Below are positions 43,844 to 53,684 of a stretch of DNA of 64,000 nt, piece by piece; within the stretch, counting starts at the first letter, position 1, and every line of letters begins with the position of its first letter. Made by a program: the position numbers and the translations under genes. Source of the stretch: Anaerolineae bacterium (GTDB lineage Bacteria; Chloroflexota; Anaerolineae; Anaerolineales; Villigracilaceae); assembly GCA_021324435.1 (NCBI GenBank), contig JAJPIZ010000009.1, positions 1 to 64,000 of the forward strand, in the 5' to 3' direction. The notes beneath the pieces were generated by a model, which was not told the DNA's origin, made no database searches, and was given only the letters and a program-made list of their open reading frames with translations.

Positions 43844-45004
43844 ATGAAAATCCTGACCGTTCTGACCTATTATCGCCCCCATACCTCCGGCCTGACCATC
43901 TACGCCGAGCGTCTGGCGCGCGCGCTGGCCCGCCGCGGGCACCAGGTTACGGTCATGACCACACAGTACGAGAAGTCCCTGCCGCGCGAAGAGACGATGG
44001 ACGGCGTGAAGATCATCCGCGTGCCGGTGGCTCTGCGCGTCAGCAAGGGAGTCATCGCGCCGACCTTCGGTTGGGTCGCCACAAAATTGGTCGCCGCGCA
44101 CGATGTGGTGCAGATGCACCTCCCGCAATTCGACGCGCCGGGCGTGGCGTTACGCGGTCGCCTCTTTGGCAAGCCCGCGGTGCTTACCTATCATTGCGAC
44201 TTGCTCCTCCCGCCCGGCCCGTTCAATCGCTTTGTGAATCTCGTCGTCAAATTTCAAAACAACATGGCCGGGATTCTCTCGAATCAGATCGTGACGTACA
44301 CACAGGATTACGCCGACAATTCGACGTATCTCTCGCGTTACAAATCGAAAGTGCAGACGATCCTCCCGCCCGTTGAACTGCCGACTCCTCAACCGGGCGC
44401 GGTCAAGGCCTTTGCCGAAGCGCATCATCGCGCGGACCGGAAACCGGTCATCGGCATGGCGGCCCGTTTCGCCGCTGAAAAAGGAGTCGAGGTCCTGCTC
44501 GACGCGTTGCCCGTCATCCTGAAAAAATATCCCAAGGCTCAAGTCCTTTTCGCGGGGACCTATCAAAATGTGATGGGCGAACAAGCCTATTTTGATCGGC
44601 TCATGCCGCGCATTCGCGGGTACGAACAACAGGGGCATTGGACTTTTCTCGGCAATCTCGACCCGGTGCAGATGGCGGCGTTTTATCCGAACTTGGATGT
44701 GCTGGTCGTGCCGTCGCTGAACTCGACCGAGGCGTTTGGCCTCGTCCAGATTGAAGCTATGATGAATGGTGTGCCGTGCGTCGCGTCTGCTTTGCCGGGC
44801 GTGCGCCAACCCGTGAAGATGCACGGCATGGGACGCGTCGCCCAAATTGGAGATTCGGCCTCTTTGGCAGAGTCCGTTCTTGAGGTCCTGAACGAGCCGC
44901 AAAAATTCCGCGGGGATATCGAATCCATCAGGAAACTTTACGACCCGAACACAGTCGCCGCAGAATACGAGAAACTCTTCGAGAATTTACTGAGGAAGAA
45001 GTGA
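43844..45004 (+). CDS. GT4-family glycosyltransferase
   Basis: A 386-residue GT-B enzyme with the N-terminal block TYYRPHTSGLTIYAERLARALARRG and the C-terminal EX7E region (NSTEAFGLVQIEAM). It transfers a sugar from a nucleotide donor to a lipid or glycan acceptor on the cytoplasmic side. It is the first gene of the plus-strand cluster. The stop overlaps the next gene (GTGA), and the operon probably runs to about 58.8 kb. Confidence 0.93.
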   Translation: MKILTVLTYYRPHTSGLTIYAERLARALARRGHQVTVMTTQYEKSLPREETMDGVKIIRVPVALRVSKGVIAPTFGWVATKLVAAHDVVQMHLPQFDAPGVALRGRLFGKPAVLTYHCDLLLPPGPFNRFVNLVVKFQNNMAGILSNQIVTYTQDYADNSTYLSRYKSKVQTILPPVELPTPQPGAVKAFAEAHHRADRKPVIGMAARFAAEKGVEVLLDALPVILKKYPKAQVLFAGTYQNVMGEQAYFDRLMPRIRGYEQQGHWTFLGNLDPVQMAAFYPNLDVLVVPSLNSTEAFGLVQIEAMMNGVPCVASALPGVRQPVKMHGMGRVAQIGDSASLAESVLEVLNEPQKFRGDIESIRKLYDPNTVAAEYEKLFENLLRKK

Positions 45005-45792
45005 TTAATCGAAAATCGAAAATCGAAAATCGAACATCGAAAGATTTTCTCTTTCTCCATTTGCGCGACCTGCCTTATTTTCGCGCCTTTTTGCGCGCCA
45101 TTGAATCTTCGTATTATCAGGATTTGCCCCTGCCCGCGCCGGTCTACGATGTGGGTTGCGGCGACGGACATTTCGCCTCGCTGACCTTCGACCAGAAAAT
45201 TGACGTGGGTCTTGATCCGTGGCATGGGCCAATCCACGCGGCCCAAAAATTCGGCGCGTATAAATCTCTGGTGGAGGCCGATGGAGCGCGTTCTCCGTTC
45301 CCCTCGAATTATTTCGCCAGCGGATTCAGCAACTCGGTGCTCGAACACATCCCGCACATTGACGCGGTACTGGTGGAGACGGCGCGCGTGTTGAAGCGCG
45401 GCGCGCCATTTTATTTTTGTGTGCCGAACACGCGCTATCTTTCTGAACTTTCGATTTCGCGCCTGCTTGGCAAAGGGTACACCGAATGGTTTCGCAAAAT
45501 CTCACGCGTGTCTCATGCAGATGAACCTGATGTTTGGCAAAAGCGATTGGAGAATGCTGGCTTTGAGCTCGTGCGCTGGTGGCATTATTTTTCGCCCGCC
45601 GCGATGCGCGTGTTAGAATGGGGACATTATTTTGGCGTTCCATCGGTTGTTGCGCGTGTGTTGACAGGCCGCTGGATCATTGCTCCCCAAAAATGGAATC
45701 TGTGGCTGACGGAGCGTTACGTAAAGAAATACGCTTCAGCCGAAGCGGTTGAGAAGGGTACGTTCACATTTTATATTGCAAAGAAAAAATAA
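45001..45792 (+). CDS. SAM-dependent methyltransferase with repeat-encoded N-terminus
   Basis: A 263-residue class I methyltransferase with the SAM motif VYDVGCGDGHFASL and a later SNSVLEHIPHIDAVL. The start is the GTG at 45001, overlapping the GT4 stop as GTGA. Codons 3-14 (NRKSKIENRTSK) come from five heptamer repeats, so the tip of the protein is not a conserved part of the fold. Methyltransferases in glycan operons often modify sugars; the substrate is unknown here. Confidence 0.85.
   Translation: MINRKSKIENRTSKDFLFLHLRDLPYFRAFLRAIESSYYQDLPLPAPVYDVGCGDGHFASLTFDQKIDVGLDPWHGPIHAAQKFGAYKSLVEADGARSPFPSNYFASGFSNSVLEHIPHIDAVLVETARVLKRGAPFYFCVPNTRYLSELSISRLLGKGYTEWFRKISRVSHADEPDVWQKRLENAGFELVRWWHYFSPAAMRVLEWGHYFGVPSVVARVLTGRWIIAPQKWNLWLTERYVKKYASAEAVEKGTFTFYIAKKK
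45007..45041. repeat. Heptamer array (AATCGAA, 5 units) at a start codon
   Basis: Four perfect AATCGAA units and a CATCGAA unit begin six bases after the GTG start. A change by one unit would shift the frame by one base. Confidence 0.93.
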
Positions 45793-45799
45793 TCGAACA

Positions 45800-45875
45800 G
45801 TGTCACTCTGAGGGAGTGGAACGACCGAAGAATCTCGCTTGCAGGTCGTATGAGATTCTTCGCTCAGAATGACAC
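45800..45875. repeat. Palindrome of the TCATTCTGAG family between two methyltransferase genes
   Basis: Starts GTGTCACTCTGAGG and ends CTCAGAATGACAC, with an inner CGAAGAATCTC/GAGATTCTTCG stem. It ends 12 bases before the second methyltransferase. Confidence 0.9.
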
Positions 45876-45887
45876 GTTGAAACAGCC

Positions 45888-46601
45888 ATGCCTTTCGACG
45901 AAAAATATTTTTCCACGCATACTTATCAAAACGTTTCGTTTGCAAAGTTCAGCCAGTATTGGTGGTCGAATCGATTCTTTGCGATGCTGGCGCGTCGTTA
46001 TGGGCGCGCCGGTTCGCGTTTGCTGGAAGTCGGTTCGGGGCTGGGACACCTCGTCGGACAGTTGGAAGATAAGTTTGAAACCTACGGGATGGATTTGAAT
46101 CATTGGGCAGTCGTCCGCTCGAAGCCCGAAGCGAAGCGGACTTTGTTGGGCACGGCCAGCGCACAGGATTTACCATTCGCGGATTCATCGTTCGGCGTGG
46201 TCATCATCAAACATATCGTCGAACATTTGCCGGACCCAGCGCAGGCGATCCGCGAAATCAGCCGCGTGCTCGAACCTAACGGAATCCTGATCCTTGCCAC
46301 GCCCAACCCGGATGGCTTGCTCAAACCCCTGAAAGGCGATCAATGGATCGGTTATCTTGATCCAACGCATATTTCGCTCAAATCTCCTGCCGAATGGTTC
46401 GCGTTAATCCATGAGGCCGGATTTTCCATCCTGCGTTCATTTGCAGACGGTTTCTGGAATGTGCCTTATGTGCCGGTGATTCCGTCGCCGATCCAAAAAC
46501 TTTTCTTTGGCTCATTGGGCGGATTTCAAGCCATCACAGGCTGGATTTTTGTGCCGGTGCGCTGGGGTGAGAGTGTGATTGTGATCGCGAAGAAACAGTA
46601 A
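45888..46601 (+). CDS. SAM-dependent methyltransferase
   Basis: A 237-residue class I methyltransferase with motif I LLEVGSGLGHLVGQ and the late FGVVIIKHIVEHLPDPAQAI. It has a hydrophobic C-terminus (FVPVRWGESVIVIAKK). The start ATG at 45888 lies 12 bases past a palindromic repeat. Its stop codon TAA is contained in the first unit of the heptamer array at 46596. It probably acts on the same glycan as the first methyltransferase. Confidence 0.88.
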   Translation: MPFDEKYFSTHTYQNVSFAKFSQYWWSNRFFAMLARRYGRAGSRLLEVGSGLGHLVGQLEDKFETYGMDLNHWAVVRSKPEAKRTLLGTASAQDLPFADSSFGVVIIKHIVEHLPDPAQAIREISRVLEPNGILILATPNPDGLLKPLKGDQWIGYLDPTHISLKSPAEWFALIHEAGFSILRSFADGFWNVPYVPVIPSPIQKLFFGSLGGFQAITGWIFVPVRWGESVIVIAKKQ

Positions 46602-46623
46602 TCAGTGATCAGTGAGGAGTATG
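46596..46623. repeat. Heptamer array (CAGTGAT type, 4 units) spanning a stop and a start codon
   Basis: CAGTAAT, CAGTGAT, CAGTGAG, GAGTATG. It contains the stop of the methyltransferase and the ATG at 46621 of the next gene, as well as the only plausible ribosome site. Confidence 0.8.
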
Positions 46624-48756
46624 AGTAAAGAGAATCGTAATTTCGATGAGCCGAGCGTGCTCGATTTCCTAAAGTCGAAACTGTCGTTTGGGCGCGGCCC
46701 GCAGATTGAAATTCCTGAGTTGTCAGAAGTTGAAACGGATGGAGAGATCCAACCGCCAACCGCCAACCGCCAACCGCCAACTCCTTTCCCATGGGTTTCT
46801 CTAATCGCACTTGCCCTGGCGTTGGCCGCTCAACGTTTCTTTGAACCGCCCAATGCTTCAGTGTTCGCTGGAATTACCTTTTATCTCTCGGCGCTTGGAT
46901 TGCTGGTCATTGCCGTCCTGAGCAGTCAATGGACTCTCGCGCCGCTGGCAGAATCATCCGCAGGCAGTGATCCGCTCACGTTCCGTCGTGTGGCTTTTGT
47001 TGTTTCGATCCCGTTTATGGTTCTGGCATTTCTGACTTTTTCCGGCAACATGTTCACCGGCGTAAACCTGGCATTTTGGTTCATTGCTCTGGCTTTGTTC
47101 GTCGGATCTTTGCGGCTGAAGAACCCAAATCAGCCCTCATTTTTGCGAGGACTCCGCGATTTTTTCTCGCATCGCGGCTGGCAAATTAACATCTCGCGCT
47201 GGACGCTTTTGATTCTGGCCGTGAGCGCATTGATTATTTTCTTCCGCGTCTATCACATCCAGCAAACACCTGCGGAACCGTTCAGCGATCACGCCGAAAA
47301 GATTCTTGATGTGTATGACGTAAGCCGCGGACAGACTCACATTTTCTTTCCGCGCAACACCGGGCGCGAAGCCATTCAAATGTACTGGACCCTGCTCATG
47401 TCATGGATTTTTGGAACAGGTCTTTCCTTCCTCAGTTTGAAAATTGGCACAGTCTTGTTCGGGCTTTTTACTTTGCCTTACATCTATTTGCTAGGCAAAG
47501 AAATCGGCGGATCGCGCGTTGGGTTGATCGCGTTTATCTTCGCGGGCATCGGCTATTGGCCGAATGTGATCGCGCGCATCGGTCTGCGCTTCCCGCTATA
47601 TCCGCTCTTCGTCGCGCCGACCATGTATTATTTGATTCGCGGCTTGCGCACGCGGCAACGCAACGACTTCATTCTTTCCGGCCTTTTCCTCGGTTTGAGT
47701 TTGCACGGGTACAGCCCGTCCCGCATTGTGCCGTTCCTTGTCGCCGCGGCTTTTATCCTTTATGTTTTGCACGCGCAATCCAAAGGCGCGCGGCGCGATG
47801 CGCTCGTCTGGTTTGCGATTGTGGGATTGACTTCCCTCATCGTGTTTCTTCCGCTTCTGCGTTACGCGACTGAAAACCCGGACTCCTTTTCCTTCCGCGC
47901 TTTCTCGCGATTGGGCGTGGTCGAACAACCGCTTTCCGCTCCGTGGTATCAAATCCTTTTATCGAATACATGGAACGCGCTCCGCATGTTCAACTGGGAC
48001 GATGGAAACATCTGGGTCAATTCCCTGCCGCATCGTCCCGCGCTGGATGTAGTTTCCGGCGCGCTGTTTTTGATTGGGATCGTTTTATTGCTGGCGCGTT
48101 ACATTCAAAAACGCCACTGGCTGGACCTGTTCCTTTTGCTCTCGATTCCCATCCTTTTGCTTCCCTCGATCCTTTCTCTCGCGTTCCCTGACGAAAATCC
48201 TGCATTGAATCGCGCGGGCGGCGCGCTCGTGCCGGTCTTCGTCATCGTGGCGCTGGCGTTGGATGGTCTGCTGTCCGCTATCGGGTCCGAAAAGAAGCGG
48301 ATGATTTGGGTCTGGCTCGTGAGCGGAATCCTGTTGTTGATGTCCGCTTCGCAAAATTACGATCTGGTCTTTCGTCAATTTGATCAAAACTTTCGCACCG
48401 GCGCGTGGAACTCATCCGAGATGGGCGCCGTCATAAAACAGTTCGGGCTGACGTATGGCGAGACGGATACGGTTTGGATTGTGCCTTTCCCTTATTGGGT
48501 GGACACGCGGCTGCCCGGCGTGTGGGCGGGAATCCCGAACCGCGACTTTGCGATGTGGCGCGATGACCTGCCGGGCACAGTGCAATTGAGCGGGCCGAAA
48601 TTGTTTATTGTGAAAGCGAGCGTGCAGGATGCAACGCAGAACGATCAACAGACGCTGGATGCTCTGCGACAGTTGTATCCGCAGGGATCGTTGAGTCTGC
48701 ACCAATCACCCGTCCCCGGCCACGACTTCTGGATTTACTTTGTGCCCGCGCAATAA
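46621..48756 (+). CDS. GT39-type membrane glycosyltransferase (phase-variation candidate)
   Basis: About 711 residues with a short cytosolic N-terminus and roughly 14 membrane helices. The early loop has the acidic motif SDHAEK, the GT-C equivalent of DE/DH in ArnT/PMT enzymes. A run of five heptamers (46749-46781) encodes QPPTANRQPPT near residue 43. GT39 enzymes transfer sugars from polyprenyl-phosphate donors to proteins or lipids outside. The ATG at 46621 is inside a heptamer array; a GTG at 46612 is an alternative. Confidence 0.87.
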   Translation: MSKENRNFDEPSVLDFLKSKLSFGRGPQIEIPELSEVETDGEIQPPTANRQPPTPFPWVSLIALALALAAQRFFEPPNASVFAGITFYLSALGLLVIAVLSSQWTLAPLAESSAGSDPLTFRRVAFVVSIPFMVLAFLTFSGNMFTGVNLAFWFIALALFVGSLRLKNPNQPSFLRGLRDFFSHRGWQINISRWTLLILAVSALIIFFRVYHIQQTPAEPFSDHAEKILDVYDVSRGQTHIFFPRNTGREAIQMYWTLLMSWIFGTGLSFLSLKIGTVLFGLFTLPYIYLLGKEIGGSRVGLIAFIFAGIGYWPNVIARIGLRFPLYPLFVAPTMYYLIRGLRTRQRNDFILSGLFLGLSLHGYSPSRIVPFLVAAAFILYVLHAQSKGARRDALVWFAIVGLTSLIVFLPLLRYATENPDSFSFRAFSRLGVVEQPLSAPWYQILLSNTWNALRMFNWDDGNIWVNSLPHRPALDVVSGALFLIGIVLLLARYIQKRHWLDLFLLLSIPILLLPSILSLAFPDENPALNRAGGALVPVFVIVALALDGLLSAIGSEKKRMIWVWLVSGILLLMSASQNYDLVFRQFDQNFRTGAWNSSEMGAVIKQFGLTYGETDTVWIVPFPYWVDTRLPGVWAGIPNRDFAMWRDDLPGTVQLSGPKLFIVKASVQDATQNDQQTLDALRQLYPQGSLSLHQSPVPGHDFWIYFVPAQ
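46749..46782. repeat. Heptamer array (CCAACCG, 4.9 units) inside a glycosyltransferase
   Basis: Four perfect units and most of a fifth, encoding QPPTANRQPPT. The units are identical, so slipped-strand change is possible, and loss or gain of one unit would shift the frame. Confidence 0.95.
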
Positions 48757-48797
48757 TATTTAGTTCAGATTAACTTTCCAATGATACATTGAAGCAT

Positions 48798-51700
48798 ATG
48801 TCAAACGAAAAGCGCGCGTGGATTTATGATTTGCTTTTGATTTTTGTTCTTGCCCTGGCGGCATTTTTGCGCGCCACCGGCGAGGACTGGGGCGAGTTCC
48901 AGAATCAACACCCTGATGAATTGTTTATCAGCGGAGTGGCGGAAAATTTGCGCGCCCATGCCTGTGTTGATCCAGGTGTATCCATTGACGCCTGCCCGCC
49001 GGAACATCAACGCTGGTTGACGGTCTCAGAATATTTTGATACCGCCAACTCCACCTTGAATCCAAACAATCGCGGCGCGCCATTTTATGTGTATGGAACT
49101 CTGCCGCTCTTCCTTGTGCGATACACCTATGAACTGCTGGGTCTGAACGCGGTTCCGATCAAACTTCTTGGCCGAGAGTTTTCTGCGCTGGCCGATCTGT
49201 TTTCCATTTTCATTTTATATCTGATCGTTGCGCGGCTCTATAACAGGCGGATCGCTTTGCTGGCGGCGGCTTTTTCTGCACTGGCGGTCATGCAGATTCA
49301 ACAGTCGCATTACTTCACGGTGGACCTGTTCATGAATCCGTGGATGTATCTGGCTCTGTATTTCGCGGTGCGTATCGCGTATGACAAGCCGGGGATGAAT
49401 AATGAAAACGAAACGCGTTCCGCGCTTTCTTTTGTGGCGCTGATACATGATCCCGTTTTCTGGAATTCCATTTTCTTTGGCCTGGCGCTTGGCATGGGCG
49501 CGGCCAGCAAGATCAATGCAATTGTCCTGGCGGTGGCTTTGCCCGGCGCGCTGGCAGCGCGGTATCTGACCGTGGACAGTGGACGACAGACCGACGACTC
49601 GGATGAGGATACGGTCAACCGTCTATCGTCCATGGTCAGTAGTGACTGGTCACTGATCGCTGTTTACTTGGTTGCTGGCGCCCTCGCGACTCTGCTTACC
49701 TTCCGCATCTTTCAGCCATATGCGTTCATGGGTCTCCTGCCGAACATACAATGGATCGAGAATTTAAAAGAACAATATGCCCAGGCCACGGGCACCGCCG
49801 ACCTGCCGTGGAATTTGCAGTGGACGCGTCGCACGCATTTATATTCTTTCACCAATCTCACCGTTTGGGGATTGGGATTGCCGCTCGGTATTTTGGCCTG
49901 GTTAGGTTTTTTGTACATGGCGTGGCGCATCCTCAAAGGCGAACGTCAGCATATTTTGCTGTGGAGTTGGACCGCGCTGTACTTCGGCTGGCAGTCTCTG
50001 CAGTTCAACCCGACCATGCGTTACCAACTGCCCATCTATCCGTTATTGTGCATGATGGCGGCGTGGGCCGTCTTTGAGTTACCGAATCTGTTTAAGTCAC
50101 GTAATGCGTATTACGCAATACGTAATTTCATTTTTACCATCGGCGGAATCGTTCTGCTCGCGACCGCGATTTGGGCCTTCGCTTTTCTCAGCGTTTACAC
50201 CCGCCCCGAAACGCGCATGGCCGCTTCGCGCTGGATTTATCAGAATGTGCCGACCGCAGTGAATCTGGAAATTCAAACTTCGGACGGCTCGATCTATAAC
50301 CAACCGCTGTCTGTGCCGACCGGCATCACGCTTACGCCGGATGCGCCGAATTCCTTCACGTTCATTCCCCAGCGCGATGGGATTGTGAGTCAGATTGCGT
50401 TTGAGCATGTCCTGAATCCCGCCGCAACAAACTCGACCCTGAGCCTGTCCATCGGTAACCAGTCGAATCCAATGCCGGATGCGCCGCTGGCCCGCGCTGC
50501 AATGACATCTACATTCGCCTCCACCGCGGACCCGCGCGGCGACTCCGCGATCCTGAAACTGGATCGGCCCCTTGCCGTGACTCAAGGCCAGATGTATTTC
50601 CTCAACGTGCAGGTCAGCGGCGGAAATTTGGTTCTGCAAGGTTCGTCCTTTGCCAACGAGACGGATTACGACTGGAGTCTTCCCTTCCGCATTGATGGCT
50701 ATGACGCGTTTGGCGGCATGTATCGCGGCGACCTCAATCTCCAGGTCTATTGGGATGACAATGCAGATAAGTTGACGCGCTTTGAAAACATTCTGAATCA
50801 AACGGATTACATTTTCATTCCCACCAATCATCAGTACGCGCAGATCACTCGCGTCCCGGAGCGCTACCCGCTGACGACAGCCTATTATCGCGAACTGCTC
50901 GGTTGTCCACCGGACAAAAATATCATCTGGTGTTACCGCGTCGCCGAGCCGGGTATGTTCAAAGGTAATTTGGGATTCGATCTGGTCAAGACCTTTGAGT
51001 CATACCCCACTCTCGGTCCGCTGGTTATCAACGATCAGGCCGCAGAGGAAGCCTTCACTTTCTACGATCATCCGAAAGTGTTGGTCTTCCAAAAGCGAGC
51101 GGACTACAACGCCGCGCAAGTTCAGTCCGTCCTCGGCGCAGTGGATTTGAGCCGCGCGGTGCATCTCACGCCGCTGGAGATCAATAAATATAAATACAAG
51201 GACCTGATGCTTTCGCCGAAGAGTCTTGCGGAACAACAGGCGGGCGGGACATGGTCGCAGTTGTTCAATTACGATTGGATACAAAATAAATATCCAATTG
51301 TCGGACTCATCAGCTGGTATCTGTTCATCTTTGTTCTCGGTCTCGTAACATACCCGATCATCCGTTTTGCATTTCCCGGGCTGGGCGATAAAGGCTATCC
51401 GCTGGCGCGCGTGCTGGGACTCGTCCTGCTTGGATATTTTTCGTGGCTGAGCGGATCGCTCGGTGTGCCGGTGACGCGGACAACTGTCAGCGTGGTGTTT
51501 GCCTTTTTAGCGGTGGCCGGTTTAGGTCTGGGTTGGATGCGGAGAGAGGAGTTGGTCGAGGAGTGGAAGTCGCGCAAGAATTATTTCCTCATGATCGAAG
51601 GACTCTTCCTCGCCTTCTTCCTATTCGATCTATTGATTCGGATTGGCAATCCCGATCTGTGGCATCCGGCCAAGGGCGGCGAGCGGCCCATGGATTTTTC

Positions 51701-53684
51701 GTATTTCAACGCGGTGTTGAAGAGCACGACCTTCCCGCCGTATGATCCATGGTTCGCAGGCGGATACATCAACTATTATTATTACGGCTTCGTGCTGGTG
51801 GCGATGCCGGTGAAATTGCTTGGCATCGTGCCGACCATCGCGTATAACTTGATTTTGCCGACGCTGTTCGCGATGGCGGCGATGGGCGCGTTCTGTGTGG
51901 GATGGAATCTTCTGGACGATGGACAATGGACCGGGGACAATCGTCAATCGTCTATTGTCTATTCTCAATTGGTGGCCGGTTTGCTCGCCGCGTTGTTGAT
52001 GGTTGTGCTCGGCAACCTCGGCACGATTCGCATGGTGTATCAGGGACTCGAACGTATGGCCGCGCCGGGCGGAATCATTGACAACGCGGACATCGTGCAA
52101 AGATTCATCTGGGCTGTGGGAGGATTGGGCCGCGCGCTCGCCGGCCAGCCGCTTCCCTTTGGACGCGGAGACTGGTACTGGAACCCGAGCCGCGTCATCC
52201 CGCCCGGGCCCGGCAACGAGATCACCGAGTTTCCGTTCTTCACTTTTTTATACAGCGATTTGCACGCGCATATGATGGCCATACCGCTGGCTTTGCTTGG
52301 ACTGGCCTGGGCTTTGTCCACGGTGAAGGCTCGTAAGACTTCGATCTTTTCGCTATTCATTGCCGCGCTGACCATTGGCGCGTTGTACCCCACAAATCTT
52401 TCTGATATTTACACATACTTGCCAATTGGTTTCGCTGTGTTGATTTACTCACTCTGGCGCGCGGACGTATCCGAACAATGGATCGTTGATGTCCCCGATT
52501 GGGTCAAACGATTGATGTTGATCCTCGGCAGCGCCCTTTTGTTCACTGTGCTTTCGTATGTGTTGTACGAACCCTATCGCTTCTGGTACAGTCAGGGCTA
52601 CAGTTCGGTTGATCCATGGACGGCTTCGCGCACACCGATCTGGTCGTATCTGAGTCATTGGGGCGTGTTCCTGTTCATCGTCACGGCTTGGCTGGCATGG
52701 GAAACGCGACAGTGGATGGCATCCACGCCGGTATCCTCACTGAATAAACTGCGTCCGTTTCAGGTCCTGATCGAAGCGGGCATTGCCATCTTCCTCGTTG
52801 CGTTGTTGTATCTGGCTTACAAAGAACTTGAGATCGGATGGATTGCCCTGCCGCTGACGATTTGGGCGGGCATTCTCTTGCTTCGTCCAAACATGCCGGA
52901 TGTCAAACGCTTCGTCCTGTTTTTGATCGGCACATCCATGTTCATCACGATCGTGGTCGAACTCTACGCGGTGCACGGCGACATTGGCCGCATGAACACC
53001 ATCTTCAAGTTCTATTTGCAGGCCTGGGCTTTGTTGTCCGTTTCTGCCGCGGCCGCCTTTGCGTGGATCCTGACCGAAATCCATGAATGGTCAAACGGTT
53101 GGCGTAATTTCTTCCAGGCCGGCGTGACGATTTTGCTGGCGGGCGCGGCGCTGTACACCCTCACCGCCGCTTCCGATAAAATCTCTGACCGCATGGCGGA
53201 TCACGTTCCATTCACGCTGGACAGCATCACGTACATGCAATACGCGCAGTATGCGGATTTCGGCGTGACCATGGATTTGAATCAGGATTACCGCGCCATC
53301 CGCTGGATGCAGGATCATGTGCAAGGCTCGCCCGTCATCGTCGAGGCCAACTGCCCTGAATATCATTGGTGCACGCGCTTCACGATTTACACTGGCCTGC
53401 CCGGCGTGGTTGGTTGGAATTGGCATCAGCGCCAACAGCGCACGCAGTTTCCTCAATTAGTCGAGGATCGCATCGCAGAGATCACCACGTTCTACACTAC
53501 GACCGACGTACAGGCCGCCCGCGATTTCCTCAGGAAGTACGATGTCAAATACATCATCGTCGGTCAACTCGAACGCGCCGAATATCCCGGCGGCGGGCTG
53601 CTCAAGTTCGATCAATATAATGGGCAATTCTGGACCTCCGTGTATCGCGACGGCGATACAGTCATCTATCAGGTGCTTCCTTGA
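48798..53684 (+). CDS. Giant membrane fusion: GT39-like transferase plus Chlor_Arch_YYY domain
   Basis: About 1628 residues. The first 850 contain a GT39-like part with the HPDE loop at 38-41, about a dozen helices, and a soluble beta-rich region (about residues 490-670). From about residue 855 the sequence matches the other YYY protein, with NYYYYG at 992-997 and ERPMDF just before. The known YYY class has single-copy or two-copy forms with TPRs; a GT39 fusion is not one I know. Three heptamer arrays lie in frame in loops. A TTG three codons upstream is an alternative start. Confidence 0.85.
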   Translation: MSNEKRAWIYDLLLIFVLALAAFLRATGEDWGEFQNQHPDELFISGVAENLRAHACVDPGVSIDACPPEHQRWLTVSEYFDTANSTLNPNNRGAPFYVYGTLPLFLVRYTYELLGLNAVPIKLLGREFSALADLFSIFILYLIVARLYNRRIALLAAAFSALAVMQIQQSHYFTVDLFMNPWMYLALYFAVRIAYDKPGMNNENETRSALSFVALIHDPVFWNSIFFGLALGMGAASKINAIVLAVALPGALAARYLTVDSGRQTDDSDEDTVNRLSSMVSSDWSLIAVYLVAGALATLLTFRIFQPYAFMGLLPNIQWIENLKEQYAQATGTADLPWNLQWTRRTHLYSFTNLTVWGLGLPLGILAWLGFLYMAWRILKGERQHILLWSWTALYFGWQSLQFNPTMRYQLPIYPLLCMMAAWAVFELPNLFKSRNAYYAIRNFIFTIGGIVLLATAIWAFAFLSVYTRPETRMAASRWIYQNVPTAVNLEIQTSDGSIYNQPLSVPTGITLTPDAPNSFTFIPQRDGIVSQIAFEHVLNPAATNSTLSLSIGNQSNPMPDAPLARAAMTSTFASTADPRGDSAILKLDRPLAVTQGQMYFLNVQVSGGNLVLQGSSFANETDYDWSLPFRIDGYDAFGGMYRGDLNLQVYWDDNADKLTRFENILNQTDYIFIPTNHQYAQITRVPERYPLTTAYYRELLGCPPDKNIIWCYRVAEPGMFKGNLGFDLVKTFESYPTLGPLVINDQAAEEAFTFYDHPKVLVFQKRADYNAAQVQSVLGAVDLSRAVHLTPLEINKYKYKDLMLSPKSLAEQQAGGTWSQLFNYDWIQNKYPIVGLISWYLFIFVLGLVTYPIIRFAFPGLGDKGYPLARVLGLVLLGYFSWLSGSLGVPVTRTTVSVVFAFLAVAGLGLGWMRREELVEEWKSRKNYFLMIEGLFLAFFLFDLLIRIGNPDLWHPAKGGERPMDFSYFNAVLKSTTFPPYDPWFAGGYINYYYYGFVLVAMPVKLLGIVPTIAYNLILPTLFAMAAMGAFCVGWNLLDDGQWTGDNRQSSIVYSQLVAGLLAALLMVVLGNLGTIRMVYQGLERMAAPGGIIDNADIVQRFIWAVGGLGRALAGQPLPFGRGDWYWNPSRVIPPGPGNEITEFPFFTFLYSDLHAHMMAIPLALLGLAWALSTVKARKTSIFSLFIAALTIGALYPTNLSDIYTYLPIGFAVLIYSLWRADVSEQWIVDVPDWVKRLMLILGSALLFTVLSYVLYEPYRFWYSQGYSSVDPWTASRTPIWSYLSHWGVFLFIVTAWLAWETRQWMASTPVSSLNKLRPFQVLIEAGIAIFLVALLYLAYKELEIGWIALPLTIWAGILLLRPNMPDVKRFVLFLIGTSMFITIVVELYAVHGDIGRMNTIFKFYLQAWALLSVSAAAAFAWILTEIHEWSNGWRNFFQAGVTILLAGAALYTLTAASDKISDRMADHVPFTLDSITYMQYAQYADFGVTMDLNQDYRAIRWMQDHVQGSPVIVEANCPEYHWCTRFTIYTGLPGVVGWNWHQRQQRTQFPQLVEDRIAEITTFYTTTDVQAARDFLRKYDVKYIIVGQLERAEYPGGGLLKFDQYNGQFWTSVYRDGDTVIYQVLP
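49566..49663. repeat. Long degenerate heptamer array (14 units) inside the GT39-YYY fusion
   Basis: Units run CTGACCG, TGGACAG, TGGACGA, CAGACCG and so on to TCGCTGT. It encodes an acidic, Ser-rich loop (GRQTDDSDEDTVNRLSS) between two membrane helices. Confidence 0.8.
50098..50125. repeat. Heptamer array (TACGTAA type, 4 units) inside the GT39-YYY fusion
   Basis: CACGTAA, TGCGTAT, TACGCAA, TACGTAA, encoding SRNAYYAIRN before a membrane helix. Confidence 0.8.
51913..51968. repeat. Heptamer array (TGGACAA type, 8 units) inside the GT39-YYY fusion
   Basis: TGGACGA, TGGACAA, TGGACCG, GGGACAA, TCGTCAA, TCGTCTA, TTGTCTA, TTCTCAA. It encodes a hydrophilic loop (DDGQWTGDNRQSSIVYSQ) in the YYY part. 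Confidence 0.88.

Noticed and set aside
47403-47873. Alternative frame within the GT39 gene
   Set aside because: It is a shadow of a membrane-protein gene, with a low-complexity composition.
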